Shown here: piece by piece, positions 8,118-15,517 of the stretch
Numbering within the stretch: the stretch's first letter is position 1
How the letters are laid out: the number at the start of each line of letters is the position of its first letter
Assembly: GCF_900115435.1 (NCBI RefSeq)
Contig: NZ_FOWK01000010.1
Coordinates: 100,450-164,449, forward strand
Origin: Prevotella sp. tf2-5
Lineage (GTDB): Bacteria > Bacteroidota > Bacteroidia > Bacteroidales > Bacteroidaceae
DNA length: 64,000 nt
Direction: 5' to 3'
Made by a program: the position numbers and the translations under genes
The notes under the pieces: generated by a model
Told to the model about the DNA's origin: nothing
The model's database searches: none
What the model saw: the letters and a program-made list of their open reading frames with translations, nothing else

Positions 8118-9013
8118 GCGTCAAAATAGGTAAGATGTCACTGAAGAATCCAGTGATGACAGCATCAGGGACTTTCGGCTATGGTTTAGAGTTTGCCGAT
8201 TTTATTCCCTTAGATGGTCTTGGAGGTATTATCGTGAAGGGTACTACGCTGAAACCTCGTGAGGGCAATGACTATCCCCGTATGGCAGAGACACCGCAGG
8301 GGATGCTTAACTGCGTAGGACTGCAGAACAAGGGTGTTGACTATTTCTGTGAGCATATCTATCCGCAGATCAAGGATATCGATACGAATATGATTGTCAA
8401 TGTCAGTGGTTCCTCTCCGGAAGACTATGCGGAATGTGCCGCCCGTATTGATGCCTTGGAGAAGATCCCAGCCATAGAGTTGAATATCTCCTGTCCCAAT
8501 GTGAAAGACGGTGGTATGGCTTTCGGTGTCACCTGTGCGGGAGCCGAGAGTGTCGTGAGAGCAGTCCGTGAGCGTTATCATAAGACGCTGATCGTGAAAC
8601 TCTCTCCTAACGTGACGAATATCTCGGAGATCGCCCGTGCCTGTGAGGCACAGGGGGCAGACAGCGTGTCATTGATCAACACCCTGATGGGTATGGCGAT
8701 AGATATCGAGAAGCGTCGCCCTCTGTTGAGCATCAATACGGGAGGACTCAGTGGTCCTGCCATCAAGCCCGTTGCGTTGCGCATGGTATGGCAGGTGGCA
8801 AAAGCCGTCAAGATCCCTGTTGTGGGTTTGGGAGGTATCATGAGAGCCAGCGATGCCATCGAGTTCTTCATGGCTGGAGCCACGGCGATAGAGATTGGTA
8901 CTGCAAACTTCATCAATCCTGCAGTCACCATTCAGGTGCGTGATGGTATTAATGACTGGCTCGACCATCACGGATGCCGTTCTATATCAGAGATTATAGG
9001 ATGTCTAGGGTAG
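8105..9013 (+). CDS. pyrD: Dihydroorotate dehydrogenase B, catalytic subunit
   Basis: A 302-residue class 1B FMN enzyme of pyrimidine synthesis. It oxidises dihydroorotate to orotate in the cytoplasm and works with PyrK. Visible features: [16 protein letters not shown] at the N terminus, [10 protein letters not shown] with the active-site Cys characteristic of class 1 enzymes, [19 protein letters not shown], and the FMN phosphate loop [16 protein letters not shown]. Length is normal and start follows from the overlap with pyrK. Confidence 0.95.
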   Translation: MADLSVKIGKMSLKNPVMTASGTFGYGLEFADFIPLDGLGGIIVKGTTLKPREGNDYPRMAETPQGMLNCVGLQNKGVDYFCEHIYPQIKDIDTNMIVNVSGSSPEDYAECAARIDALEKIPAIELNISCPNVKDGGMAFGVTCAGAESVVRAVRERYHKTLIVKLSPNVTNISEIARACEAQGADSVSLINTLMGMAIDIEKRRPLLSINTGGLSGPAIKPVALRMVWQVAKAVKIPVVGLGGIMRASDAIEFFMAGATAIEIGTANFINPAVTIQVRDGINDWLDHHGCRSISEIIGCLG

Positions 9014-9112
9014 AAAAACTTGAGAGCGGTCAAATGAACCGCTCTCAACCAACACAAAAACTAAACTAGACTTAACTAAAGCATATCGGGATTTTCCCAA
9101 ACCCCTCAAATG
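9014..9112 (-). ncRNA. Candidate small RNA between aroC and pyrD
   Basis: A complete minus-strand promoter (9151-9119) is followed, about 100 nt later, by a Rho-independent terminator (9048-9014). The expected transcript is about 99 nt. It has a small GGGA/TCCC hairpin mid-way and the 11-bp terminator stem at its 3' end. I see no start codon followed by a meaningful reading frame. It does not match an RNA family I recognise. It may also extend upstream transcription from aroC. Confidence 0.5.
9020..9048 (-). terminator. Minus-strand terminator (aroC and candidate sRNA)
   Basis: A perfect 11-bp inverted repeat (9020-9030 and 9038-9048), loop of seven, with five T on the minus strand after the stem. 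On the plus strand there is no T run, so it acts mainly leftward. Confidence 0.75.
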
Positions 9113-9118
9113 CAATTG

Positions 9119-9151
9119 CAAAGATAGTACAAATATTTTGAACTACAAAAA
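9119..9151 (-). promoter_or_regulatory. Minus-strand promoter of the candidate sRNA
   Basis: Read on the minus strand: TTTTTG (9151-9146), 19 bp, TATCTTTG (9126-9119). This is a textbook Bacteroidetes promoter placed downstream of aroC and pointing at no ORF. Confidence 0.75.
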
Positions 9152-9184
9152 TTTTTTGGTTTTTTTGTATTAAAATTCAAAAAG

Positions 9185-10258
9185 CTATAATTTTGTCGAT
9201 TTATTGAGCAAAAAATAGTCCAAAATGGTCATGGCTGCCATTGCTTCCACAACAGGTACGGCGCGAGGCAGTACACATGGGTCATGACGACCTTTTGCCG
9301 TCAGTTTGGTGGCATTGCCATAAATGTCTATCGTATCTTGTTCGCGGAGTAGGGTAGCCACAGGCTTGAAAGCCACCCGAAAGTAGATGTCCTGTCCGTT
9401 GCTGATGCCCCCCTGGATACCTCCGCTGTGGTTTGTCAGCGTACCTACCTGTCCGTAATTGTTCACGAAGACATCATTTTGTTCTGAGCCTCGTGCGGTG
9501 ACACCGTCGAAGCCCTCTCCGTACTCAAAGCCCTTGACGGCATTGATACTCAGCATCGCAGAGCCTAAAGCAGCGTTCAATTTGCCGAATTCCGGTTCTC
9601 CCAGTCCTGCAGGACAACCTTTGACGACACAGGTGATGACTCCGCCAATGGTGTCACCCGCTGCTCTCACCTCAGAGATCAGCTGTATCATCTCATCCGC
9701 TTTCACGGGGTCTGGGCAGCGAACGATATTCGTCTCCGTCATCGACAGGTCGTATTTCCGATAATCCTTGTCCAGTAAGATATTCCCAACCTGTGAGGTA
9801 TATGCCTGTACGCTGATATTCAGCTGACGCAGTGCCAGCTTAGCAAGAGCCCCCGCCACCACACGACTGATGGTGATACGTGCGGAAGACCTGCCGCCGC
9901 CCCGGTGGTCTCTGTTTCCGTATTTCGTAGCGTAAGTAAAGTCTGCGTGCGAGGGACGGTACAATTGTCGCATATTGTCATAGTCCTGCGAGTGTTGGTT
10001 GGTATTGCGCACGATAAAGCCGATGGGACATCCCGTACTACACCCTTCAAACACCCCGCTGAGCAGTTCCACGACATCCCCTTCCTGACGACTTGTTGTG
10101 ATACAACTCTGACCAGGTCGCCGACGGTTCAGTTCACTCTGGATGAAGTCCACGTCGATGGGAATACCGGCTGGCATGCCGTCTACGACACCGCCTATCG
10201 CCTCGCCATGACTCTCTCCGAATGTCGTCAGTGTGAATATGTTACCAAATGTGTTCAC
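9185..10258 (-). CDS. aroC: Chorismate synthase
   Basis: A 357-residue FMN-dependent enzyme that turns EPSP into chorismate, the last step of the shikimate pathway. Signature stretches are visible: [43 protein letters not shown] and [12 protein letters not shown] favour GTG 10258 ([10 protein letters not shown]), which gives the usual N terminus. The longer TTG 10270 start lies in the heptad repeat array that separates aroC from slyD. It is the distal gene of a minus-strand pair with slyD. Confidence 0.93.
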   Translation of the reverse strand: MNTFGNIFTLTTFGESHGEAIGGVVDGMPAGIPIDVDFIQSELNRRRPGQSCITTSRQEGDVVELLSGVFEGCSTGCPIGFIVRNTNQHSQDYDNMRQLYRPSHADFTYATKYGNRDHRGGGRSSARITISRVVAGALAKLALRQLNISVQAYTSQVGNILLDKDYRKYDLSMTETNIVRCPDPVKADEMIQLISEVRAAGDTIGGVITCVVKGCPAGLGEPEFGKLNAALGSAMLSINAVKGFEYGEGFDGVTARGSEQNDVFVNNYGQVGTLTNHSGGIQGGISNGQDIYFRVAFKPVATLLREQDTIDIYGNATKLTAKGRHDPCVLPRAVPVVEAMAAMTILDYFLLNKSTKL

Positions 10259-10259
10259 C

Positions 10260-10294
10260 TCAACTCTCAACTTTTAACTTTCAACTCTCCACTC
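10260..10294 (-). repeat. Heptad tandem repeat between slyD and aroC
   Basis: On the minus strand successive 7-mers read AGAGTGG, AGAGTTG, AAAGTTA, AAAGTTG, AGAGTTG. The alternative UUG start of aroC falls inside the array. Confidence 0.8.
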
Positions 10295-10876
10295 TTAATG
10301 GCAATGTCCGCAGTCGCAGCCATCATGATGATGACCGTCGCAGTCTCCCTCGCAGTCGTGACAGCCACACCCGCAGCCGCCACCACTCAGTCGGGCAATC
10401 ATTGCCTTGACCTCGTCATCAGTAGCCTCACGGTTCTCCAGCACCTTTCCTGCGAAATGCAAGGTCTCACCAGCCAATGGGTGGTTCAGATCAACCTTGA
10501 CCTTCTCTTCGCCCACCTCCACAATCTTGCCATAGAAGCGGTTGCCGTCCTCGTTCTGCAAAGGCACTACAGCATCTACGTAGATATGCTCATGGTCGAA
10601 ATGCCCGTTGATGGAGAATACCTCACGGTCCAGTTCTACCACGTGCTCCAGCACATAGTCACCATAAGCCTCATCCTTGTCGAGCGAGAACTCGAAGTTG
10701 TCGCCCTGAGGCACGTCAAACAGTTTTTTCTCAAAGGCATCCAGTGCGATGCCGAAACCTGTGAGGAAGTGGAATGGCTGCTCTTCTGTGGCTTCCTCCA
10801 CCATCTCCTTGCCGTTATCGCCGTCTACAAACAAACGGTAGCTCACGGCAATGTATTTATGAATCATATTACTCAT
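10295..10876 (-). CDS. slyD: FKBP-type peptidyl-prolyl isomerase, SlyD-like
   Basis: A 193-residue cytoplasmic proline isomerase and chaperone. The split FKBP fold frames an IF (insert-in-flap) domain: GFGIALDAFEKKLF and EAYGDYVLEHVVELDRE belong to the FKBP/IF junction, DLNHPLAGETLHF to the C-terminal FKBP strand. The last 28 residues are Cys/His/Gly/Asp-rich (GGCGCGCHDC, GHHHDGCDCGHCH) and should bind nickel, zinc or other divalent metals, as in E. coli SlyD. Length is normal. It leads the slyD-aroC pair. Confidence 0.9.
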   Translation of the reverse strand: MSNMIHKYIAVSYRLFVDGDNGKEMVEEATEEQPFHFLTGFGIALDAFEKKLFDVPQGDNFEFSLDKDEAYGDYVLEHVVELDREVFSINGHFDHEHIYVDAVVPLQNEDGNRFYGKIVEVGEEKVKVDLNHPLAGETLHFAGKVLENREATDDEVKAMIARLSGGGCGCGCHDCEGDCDGHHHDGCDCGHCH

Positions 10877-10904
10877 AGTCTGCTTTAGTTTTACAATTTG
10901 GCTG

Positions 10905-10938
10905 CGAAGTTACGAAATTATTTTGAAATAGGCAAAAA
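10905..10938 (-). promoter_or_regulatory. Probable slyD promoter
   Basis: Minus strand: TTTTTG (10938-10933), 20 bp, TAACTTCG (10912-10905), one base off the usual -7 box. Confidence 0.5.
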
Positions 10939-11040
10939 ACGAGGACGTTTAATGCGAAAATGATAAAAAAACAAGAAAACTGTGATTCTTTGACGGAGGT
11001 CAAGAATTTTGGCTGTTTCCGCACACAGTGCCCCCAAATG

Positions 11041-11072
11041 TTTGGAGTGTATCGAAAAATACCGTACCTTTG
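11041..11072 (+). promoter_or_regulatory. Promoter of the small secreted protein
   Basis: TTTG at 11041-11044, 20 bp, TACCTTTG at 11065-11072. It predicts an unusually long 5' UTR of about 160 nt. Confidence 0.7.
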
Positions 11073-11077
11073 CATCG

Positions 11078-11237
11078 TCAAACAGAAAAAACTGGGCGAC
11101 AAAAGAAAATTGAGCTTTGCCCGTTAAACGGGAAAGCAGCGTAAGCCAAAAGGGCTGCGCAACAGGATAACATTATTAATAAGTAAGAGCGGAATTAACA
11201 CAACCGCCCTGAGTAAAGAAAAGAAAGGGTAACGAAA
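11078..11237 (+). promoter_or_regulatory. Structured 5' leader of the 11238 gene
   Basis: Two consecutive hairpins are evident. GCTTT-G-CCCGT / ACGGG-AAAGC spans 11114-11137. GCAGC with inner GCC / GG-GCTGC spans 11136-11158. A third pairing GCGG/CCGC lies near 11189-11210. No start codon with a plausible leader peptide is seen and I do not recognise a named riboswitch. Its function could be mRNA stability or regulation. Confidence 0.45.
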
Positions 11238-11597
11238 ATGAAAAAGCTGTTTTTAACGATGGTAGCTATGATGAGCATGACGCTCACATTTGCTGAGAAC
11301 GAGAACATGAACAGTGTAAACAACGCAGAGGCTTACAACCTGAGCGTGAACATGAACCAGTTGAGCAAGGCTCTGAATCTTGCCAACGACCAGGTAGAGG
11401 CTGTGGCTGAGATCCACAAGACCTTCTGCTCTGAGCTGATGTTCGCCACTCAGTATGGTAAGGAGGAGCGTGACGCTCGTGTCGACGCTGCTGTCAAGAA
11501 GGATCTTGGTTTCATGAATTACGTGCTCAATCACGATCAGTACAAGAAGTACGTGATGCTGCTTAACGTAACGATGAACAACCGTGGTCTGAAGTAA
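11238..11597 (+). CDS. Small secreted protein of unknown function
   Basis: A 119-residue protein. Residues 1-19 form a signal peptide (KK, hydrophobic core, cut likely after TFA). The mature part is about 100 residues, mostly helical, with one Cys and many Asn, Met and Lys. No motif of known function is seen. The long structured leader, clean terminator and strongly biased codons (AAC, GAG, CTG, AAG) suggest it is well expressed. It probably acts in the periplasm. It could be a small stress or envelope protein, but this is a guess. Confidence 0.75.
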   Translation: MKKLFLTMVAMMSMTLTFAENENMNSVNNAEAYNLSVNMNQLSKALNLANDQVEAVAEIHKTFCSELMFATQYGKEERDARVDAAVKKDLGFMNYVLNHDQYKKYVMLLNVTMNNRGLK

Positions 11598-11625
11598 TAG
11601 AGAAAAAGAAAGTATTAATAACCAG

Positions 11626-11661
11626 GAGTCGCAGATGTTGAGATCTGCGGCTCTTTTTTTT
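11626..11661 (+). terminator. Terminator after the 11238 gene
   Basis: GAGTCGCAGAT (11626-11636) pairs with ATCTGCGGCTC (11643-11653), followed by eight T. The direct repeat copy A begins four bases after the T run. Confidence 0.9.
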
Positions 11662-11664
11662 GTC

Positions 11665-11864
11665 CAGTTGGGCTGCTGAATATATCTCGTCATGCTTCAT
11701 CTTATAGTCCCTGTGTTATCGGGCTGACCCTCCGCATTTCTTTCATTATATCTTGCTGCAAAGATACGAATAAGCGAGAAGAATGCAAAATAAATTAATA
11801 TTAATTTCATTCTCGGCAGATAATAGTCCATTGTCACCTCAAATAATCACACAAGAAAGTGGAT
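11665..11864. repeat. 200-bp direct repeat, copy A
   Basis: About 95 percent identical by eye to 15482-15682. It contains the promoter and first twelve codons (MKHDEIYSAAQL) of the AlkZ-like gene that is complete at copy B. Here the gene body is missing and the frame runs into the terminator of the 11238 gene. The minus-strand promoter is intact in copy A: TTTTG 11790-11786, 19 bp, TATCTTTG 11766-11759. It may therefore make a short RNA antisense to the tail of the 11238 transcript. Confidence 0.85.
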
Positions 11865-11932
11865 CAGTCAGTCATCGACAAAGTCGCTTGCCAGAGCAAG
11901 AGTCCCCAGTTTTCTTGCTTGTTCATGTTCGT

Positions 11933-12166
11933 TTACTTCTTCAGCTTTCCTTTGCTCTCAAGATACTTTGTGAAAGTCTCCCACTGCATGGCATTCTTCT
12001 TAATGTTGGCCTGCGTGCGCTCGTCGTTGATGAACTGTGCTGGGTAGCAGTCGTGCAGGTAGTAGCGTGGATTGCTCTCGTCCTCGCCAATCGTGGAATA
12101 GTGCAGTACAAGGTCGTAGAAAATGCGGCTGTCGAAGTCGGACACGAAACGGATGACATATTGTTT
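11933..12166 (-). pseudogene. C-terminal fragment of an unknown gene
   Basis: The minus-strand frame ending at 11933 has native-like codon choice (TTC, GAC, CGC, TAC, AAG) from about 12166 to its stop and encodes a tail ending in TFTKYLESKGKLKK. Upstream of about 12166 the frame continues formally to ATG 12277, but there the opposite strand looks coding instead. I read it as the 3' part of a gene whose 5' part was lost. I do not recognise the family. Confidence 0.5.
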
Positions 12167-12436
12167 GACTACGACCATTGGGTCTGTGGACAGGATTTCT
12201 CTGACGATTGGAGTTGCAAAGTGGCAAAGGTCTATAACGTTACAGATTCTACGTGTCTCGTCGATCTTATCATTCATAATTTCAGTGACTCTGAAACGAC
12301 GATTGCCCTTCGTTTTGAGCGTAACGACTGGTATGTCGATGATTTCAGTCCCACAGATGATGGCGAGGACGATAAGGCATATTTCCTCGTATCATATCGG
12401 AATATTACACCAAGAATCGTGAATAACAAAAGATGA
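12147..12436 (+). pseudogene. C-terminal fragment of a DUF3828-like gene
   Basis: From about 12147 the plus strand encodes a beta-rich tail (CGQDFSDDWSCKVAKVY, TTIALRFERNDWYVDDF) ending at TGA 12434-12436. The alternation of short strands and the closing WYVDDF pattern resemble DUF3828/NTF2-like lipoprotein tails. No start codon or N-terminal half is present: upstream the same strand is the complement of the neighbouring fragment. It is thus a truncated gene joined head-to-head with that fragment. Confidence 0.45.
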
Positions 12437-12461
12437 ATCTTTATTCTGAAATACCCAAATA

Positions 12462-12493
12462 TTTTGTTTATTATCAAAATAATTGTATATTTG
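12462..12493 (+). promoter_or_regulatory. Promoter of the Memo-AMMECR1 gene
   Basis: TTTTG 12462-12466, 19 bp, TATATTTG 12486-12493. ATG 12498 starts four bases after the -7 box, so the mRNA is probably leaderless or nearly so. Confidence 0.75.
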
Positions 12494-12497
12494 TGGC

Positions 12498-13958
12498 ATG
12501 ATTCTGAGTATCGTTTCATTATTATTGATGATGGTGAATTCGTGTAACGAAAAGACAAACAATCCTGTGGTGAGACCTGCCACTCAGGCAGATCGCTTCT
12601 ACACAGGCAACCCCAAGGAACTGAGTGCTGAGGTTGACAGTTTCCTGGCACTGCATCGTGACAGGACCATGTATGAGCATGTGGCAGCCCTTATCGTGCC
12701 CCACGCTGGTTATTATTTCTCTGGTAATGTGGCAGCATCCGCCTATATGACGATTCCTACCAATAAGCCATACAAACGGATATTCCTATTGGGACCGAGT
12801 CATCACGAATGGCTCGACGGAGCATCTATAAACACGGAGGCTGATTATTACGCCACACCGTTGGGCAATGTGAAAGTAGATCATGAGACTTGTGTTGAAC
12901 TGACGAAGAAAGACAGCGTGTTCTCTTATCAAGCAAAGGCGCATGACAGGGAACATTGTCTGGAAGTGCAACTGCCTTTCCTGCAGCGCAGGTTTGAAGA
13001 AGTGCCTCCTATTGTCCCCATCATCATCTCCACCAACGACTTTCAGAAGTTGAAACGGATGGCAGAAGTGCTGAAATCCTATTTTACAGACGAGAACCTC
13101 TTCATCATCAGCAGCGACTTCTCCCACTATCCGTCGTATGAGGATGCCTGTGAGGTGGATGCCATAACAGGCAAAGCCATTGAGACAGGTGATGTGGAAC
13201 AGTTCATTGCCACCATCGAAGCAAATGCACGTAGTGGTAAGCGCAACTTGGCAACGAGTGCCTGTGGTGAATTTCCCATCATTACACTGATGCTGATGCT
13301 CGACGGACCATACGATATCAAGCACCTGATGTACCAGAACTCGGGTGATATTGACAACCATGATCCTTCTCGCGTGGTGGGCTATCACTCCTTTGCCTTC
13401 CTTCGCAAAGAAGCAGGCTTCACCCTTACTGATGCAGACAAGAAGCAACTGAAGGAGATAGCCCTCAATAGCATCAAGGACTCCCTTGACGGCAAGTCGA
13501 TTGAAAACTCTCAACTCTTAACGCTCAACCCTCAACTGCGAAGCAAATGTGGTGCTTTCGTCTCTCTCCACAAACACGGGCATCTTCGTGGTTGTATCGG
13601 ACATTTCGGAGAAGACGTGCCTTTGTATGAGATAGTAGCAGAGATGGCTCGTGCTGCTGCCTTCGAAGATCCACGCTTCATGCCTGTCAGTCGTGAGGAA
13701 TTAGATGATATCGATATTGAGATTTCCGTACTCACCCCCATGCGTCGCATCCAGAGTCTCGATGAGTTTGAGTTGCATCGGCATGGTATTTATATCCGCA
13801 AGGGTTATCGCAGTGGAACTTTCCTGCCTCAAGTTGCCGATGAGGTGAACTGGACGAAGGAAGAGTTCGTAGGGCATTGCTCGCAGGATAAGGCTGGACT
13901 TGGTTGGGATGGCTGGAAGGATGCCGAACTATATGTCTATGAAGCGATCGTGTTTTAA
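12498..13958 (+). CDS. Memo-AMMECR1 fusion protein (AmmeMemoRadiSam system proteins B and A)
   Basis: A 486-residue protein. Residues 1-16 look like a lipoprotein signal ending in VNSC. Residues about 25-310 are a Memo domain: IVPHAGYYFSG, GPSHHEW, HDREHCLEVQLPFLQ, ISSDFSHY carry the His/Cys/Asp ligands of the extradiol-dioxygenase-like fold. Residues about 325-486 are AMMECR1: KCGAFVSLHKHGHLRGCIGHF, DIEISVLTP, GYRSGTFLPQV. The linker near 336-348 is encoded by heptad repeats. The radical SAM gene follows at once. The three families co-occur widely and the joint function is unknown. A surface signal on this protein would separate it from its cytosolic partner, so the signal call needs care; TTG 12483 is excluded as part of the promoter. 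Confidence 0.88.
   Translation: MILSIVSLLLMMVNSCNEKTNNPVVRPATQADRFYTGNPKELSAEVDSFLALHRDRTMYEHVAALIVPHAGYYFSGNVAASAYMTIPTNKPYKRIFLLGPSHHEWLDGASINTEADYYATPLGNVKVDHETCVELTKKDSVFSYQAKAHDREHCLEVQLPFLQRRFEEVPPIVPIIISTNDFQKLKRMAEVLKSYFTDENLFIISSDFSHYPSYEDACEVDAITGKAIETGDVEQFIATIEANARSGKRNLATSACGEFPIITLMLMLDGPYDIKHLMYQNSGDIDNHDPSRVVGYHSFAFLRKEAGFTLTDADKKQLKEIALNSIKDSLDGKSIENSQLLTLNPQLRSKCGAFVSLHKHGHLRGCIGHFGEDVPLYEIVAEMARAAAFEDPRFMPVSREELDDIDIEISVLTPMRRIQSLDEFELHRHGIYIRKGYRSGTFLPQVADEVNWTKEEFVGHCSQDKAGLGWDGWKDAELYVYEAIVF
13506..13540 (+). repeat. In-frame heptad repeat inside the Memo-AMMECR1 linker
   Basis: AACTCTC, AACTCTT, AACGCTC, AACCCTC, AACTGCG in a row. AACTCTC is the reverse complement of GAGAGTT, that is the same heptad (AGTTGAG) seen between genes elsewhere. 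It encodes NSQLLTLNPQL between the two domains. Confidence 0.8.
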
Positions 13959-13985
13959 ATTGAAAATTGAGAATTGAAAATTGAA
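13958..13985 (+). repeat. Heptad repeat at the Memo-AMMECR1 / radical SAM junction
   Basis: AATTGAA, AATTGAG, AATTGAA, AATTGAA. The last unit contains the TTG start codon (13981) of the radical SAM gene. Confidence 0.85.
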
Positions 13986-14868
13986 ATATAACGAGTGCCG
14001 ATATTATGAGCGAGAGGAAGAGGGGGCGGTAAGATGTCTGCTCTGTCCGCATCACTGTCATATCGCTGATGGTAAGACAGGACTCTGTCGCAGTCGTCGC
14101 AACCACAATGGTGTACTTGTCAGTGAGGTATATGCCAAGCCTTGCGCTCTTGCCATCGACCCGATAGAGAAGAAACCGCTCTATCATTTCCATCCAGGTA
14201 CTACGTGTCTCTCCATTGCTTGTACAGGTTGTAATTTCCGTTGTCTGAACTGTCAGAACTACGATATCTCGCAGGCATCACCTGAACAAGTCGACCACTA
14301 TCACCTCACACCAGAGGAAGTCGTCGTACTCTGCCAGAAACACCAATGTCCAGGCATCGCATATACTTACACAGAACCGCTTACCTATCTCGAATATATC
14401 ACAGACACGGCACGACTGGCACACGAGGCTGGTCTTTGGAATATCCTCGTCACAGCAGGTTATGTCTGTCAGGAACCATTAAAAGAACTGTTGCCTTATC
14501 TCGATGCTGCCAACATCGACTTGAAGTCGTTCAGTGATGATATCTACAAAAGAGTCAGTGGCGGGCATCTTCAACCAGTGCTTGACACCATCCTCGCTAT
14601 GAGGAATGCTGGTGTGTGGATTGAACTCACGAATCTTGTGATTCCAGGTATCAATGACGATATGGATATGATTCGTCGGATGTGTCGTTGGCTCATAGAC
14701 AATAACCTTGCCAACGCACCACTCCATTTCAGCCGTTTCTTCCCTCGCTACAAGATGCAAGACATCCCTCCAACTCCTCTTCATACATTACAATCAGCCA
14801 AACAGGTTGCAGAGGAGGAAGGCGTCAGACACGTATATCTGGGAAATATTATCCTATCAACCGTTTGA
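13981..14868 (+). CDS. AmmeMemoRadiSam system radical SAM enzyme
   Basis: A 295-residue radical SAM protein related to pyruvate-formate-lyase activating enzymes. The cluster motif CNFRCLNC (CX3CX2C) lies near residue 84. An N-terminal Cys-rich stretch CLLCPHHCHIADGKTGLCRSR is typical of this subfamily. Further motifs are AYTYTEPLTYLEY, NIDLKSFSDD and LTNLVIPGINDD. A TGA precedes in frame at 13975, so TTG 13981 is the only good start; it is supplied by the heptad repeat. The 3' end overlaps the convergent AlkZ-like gene by 20 bp. Substrate unknown; presumed to act with Memo and AMMECR1. Confidence 0.88.
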   Translation: MKYNECRYYEREEEGAVRCLLCPHHCHIADGKTGLCRSRRNHNGVLVSEVYAKPCALAIDPIEKKPLYHFHPGTTCLSIACTGCNFRCLNCQNYDISQASPEQVDHYHLTPEEVVVLCQKHQCPGIAYTYTEPLTYLEYITDTARLAHEAGLWNILVTAGYVCQEPLKELLPYLDAANIDLKSFSDDIYKRVSGGHLQPVLDTILAMRNAGVWIELTNLVIPGINDDMDMIRRMCRWLIDNNLANAPLHFSRFFPRYKMQDIPPTPLHTLQSAKQVAEEEGVRHVYLGNIILSTV

Positions 14869-15517
14869 GTTGTTTGTCGGAAACCATTGGCAGAAGAGTT
14901 CGGAAGTGGGAAATAATTTGTTGATAGGACTCCTCCGGGGTACGTGGACAACGGAATCCATCACGTCCCATGAGTGTCTCGGGAGTGGTGAGTAGCGACC
15001 ATCCCCAACCGTATTCACGTCCATGCTTGTCAGTGGGATATACGAAGTCCTCGGTGACGATAAGGCATGCCATTTGTAGGCGGGTGACATAGCCGTCAAA
15101 CTTACTACGCATCTTGGGACCGTCGAAGCCACAAGCCGCACGCAGTTCACGAGTAATGAGACTGCCGTGCTCACGAAGCGTAGTGAGGATGATGTCGTCA
15201 ATGGTTCCTTCTACGGGCACAGGATATTTGCTGCGACGGTAGTTGCAGAAGTCGGGCCACCATTCGCGACTGATGAACCCGGCTTTCTTATTGAAGAACT
15301 TGCCATAGACACAGCTGCCGTCCGACACGATGGGACCTTTCCACTTCCACAACGGCCAGTCCCACCCTCCATCGTCGAATACCACATAACGGCAGTCGTC
15401 AGCTACTATCTCTTCTGCGGAATAGCCTTGTATGCCACTGTCTAACAGCGGTAGAAATCCCACCTCCTGGATGAATTCCGTCAGTTGGGCTGCTGAATAT
15501 ATCTCGTCGTGCTTCAT
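14849..15517 (-). CDS. AlkZ-related winged-helix protein
   Basis: A 222-residue protein rich in Trp, Gly and Asp, resembling proteins annotated as AlkZ-related in Bacteroidetes. The middle (about 105-160: DDIILTTLREHGSLITRELRA and RSKFDGYVTRLQMACLIV) looks like a winged-helix repeat as in AlkZ/YcaQ glycosylases. The protein is much shorter than AlkZ (about 400), so glycosylase activity should not be assumed. It is transcribed from TTTTG 15607-15603, 19 bp, TAACTTTG 15583-15576. Its first twelve codons and promoter are duplicated at 11665-11864. Confidence 0.6.
   Translation of the reverse strand: MKHDEIYSAAQLTEFIQEVGFLPLLDSGIQGYSAEEIVADDCRYVVFDDGGWDWPLWKWKGPIVSDGSCVYGKFFNKKAGFISREWWPDFCNYRRSKYPVPVEGTIDDIILTTLREHGSLITRELRAACGFDGPKMRSKFDGYVTRLQMACLIVTEDFVYPTDKHGREYGWGWSLLTTPETLMGRDGFRCPRTPEESYQQIISHFRTLLPMVSDKQLKRLIG

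Noticed and set aside
11783..12436. Single 217-residue plus-strand protein
   Set aside because: Only the last third looks coding; before about 12147 it is the antisense of the opposite-strand fragment and of repeat copy A.
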